A DNA stretch of 41,280 nt from Sneathiella sp. (lineage in GTDB: Bacteria > Pseudomonadota > Alphaproteobacteria > Sneathiellales > Sneathiellaceae): positions 1 to 41,280 of the forward strand of contig PAKP01000014.1 in the NCBI GenBank assembly GCA_002706985.1. Reading direction: 5' to 3'. Below, one piece after another: positions 40,834-41,280 of the stretch (positions are counted from its first letter, which is position 1; the number at the start of each line of letters is the position of its first letter). Both the position numbers and the translations under genes were made by a program. Under the pieces are notes generated by a model that saw only the letters and a list, made by a program, of their open reading frames with translations, did no database searches and was not told the DNA's origin.

Positions 40834-41280
40834 ATGTTGAAGAATCTTTTGAAAAATGTCCAGAGGCCAGAGTTGGATTTTCCAACCCTGAAAAAGCCGC
40901 GTAAGCCGAATACCTATCTCATGTCTCCTCCGGACTATTGCGAATATCCACCCAAGACAATCAGTCCGATTTTTAATGTCCCGGTGCAGGATTTAGCCGC
41001 AACATTCGAGGGAGTGGCACTGGCAGAACCGCGAACTGAAAAGCTCACCAGTCGTGGATTGGGGACGGATTTACAGGTTGATTATGTGCAATACTCCAAA
41101 CTTATCGGCTATCCGGATACAATTACGGCTCGCTTTATTGATCTGGGGGAGGGGAACTCTACTCTGGCCGTCTTCAGCCGAGCCCATTACGGATATCGTG
41201 ATTTTGGGGTTAATGAGGCGCGGGTGAAAGACTGGATGCGTAAGCTGGACCTAGAAATCAAGAAGCGCGACGATCAGATT
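40834..41280 (+). CDS. Partial DUF1499 family protein (3' end outside window)
   Basis: The frame starts at ATG 40834 and runs to the right edge without a stop, giving 149 residues. The N-terminal 45 residues are basic and Pro-rich (KKPRKPNTYLMSPPDYC); no signal peptide is seen. The rest fits DUF1499 (TDLQVDYVQYSKLIGYPDTITARFIDL; STLAVFSRAHYGYRDFGVNEARVKDWM). Its function is unknown. AGGCATATTTCGAGG upstream is a weak ribosome-binding region. Confidence 0.75.
   Translation, partial: MLKNLLKNVQRPELDFPTLKKPRKPNTYLMSPPDYCEYPPKTISPIFNVPVQDLAATFEGVALAEPRTEKLTSRGLGTDLQVDYVQYSKLIGYPDTITARFIDLGEGNSTLAVFSRAHYGYRDFGVNEARVKDWMRKLDLEIKKRDDQI

Noticed and set aside
1..41280. CRISPR arrays, tRNA/rRNA genes, insertion sequences, prophage
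   Set aside because: No regular repeats, cloverleaf-like sequences, transposase or phage structural genes were seen on reading.

Overview
The window looks like a chromosomal segment of a free-living alphaproteobacterium with medium GC content. The main reason is a set of seven promoters of the form GGAAC-N16-CGTT or TGTT, the alphaproteobacterial general-stress (EcfG) type. They sit in front of small stress-type genes, near a gene for an EcfG-like ECF sigma factor. No species can be named from sequence reading alone. I saw no rRNA, tRNA, CRISPR array, insertion sequence or prophage.

Region A (1-6783, + strand) is one tightly coupled operon that enters from the left edge. It encodes a partial unknown protein, a 490-residue membrane-anchored protein ending in a PEGA-like domain, and a 670-residue protein with PEGA-like repeats and a C-terminal FGE/SUMF1-like fold. 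Next come a 49-residue secreted or membrane peptide, a MotA/TolQ/ExbB-type proton-channel subunit, and two paralogous von Willebrand A proteins. Both vWA proteins begin with a membrane helix preceded by Asp (consensus SFLDxxxCGxGAxxL), like the MotB/ExbD/TolR ion-carrying helix. I infer an ion-driven envelope machine in which vWA domains replace the usual peptidoglycan-binding or receptor-binding domain. This is the best candidate for an undescribed system.

Region B (6795-17882) is a stress and envelope island. It holds a stand-alone anti-sigma-like peptide, a hybrid histidine kinase, the ECF sigma factor, an OmpR-type response regulator, and many small membrane or envelope genes: DUF1328, DUF883/YqjD-like, a YqjE/holin-like protein, an entericidin-like lipoprotein, a DUF2383-like four-helix protein, an exported PRC-barrel protein, CsbD, MgtC/SapB, a second small lipoprotein, a Pmp3/YqaE-like protein and a YihY-like protein. 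Seven EcfG-type promoters tie many of these together.

Region C (17910-24100) covers amino-acid handling and export. It contains a LysE-family exporter, a MATE exporter with its MarR regulator and a shared operator motif, and an ornithine cyclodeaminase/arginase pair divergent from an Lrp/AsnC regulator. A luciferase-like flavin monooxygenase follows the regulator.

Region D (24379-34229) holds two complete ABC importers facing each other: a polyamine-type (Pot) operon on + and a five-gene dipeptide/oligopeptide-type operon on -. The last Pot permease carries an unusual extra C-terminal tail.

Region E (34503-41280) has a Lon-family protease overlapping a Usp-like gene, an APC-family amino-acid permease, a GT25 glycosyltransferase, a ChaC-like gamma-glutamylcyclotransferase, and a DUF1499 gene cut by the right edge.
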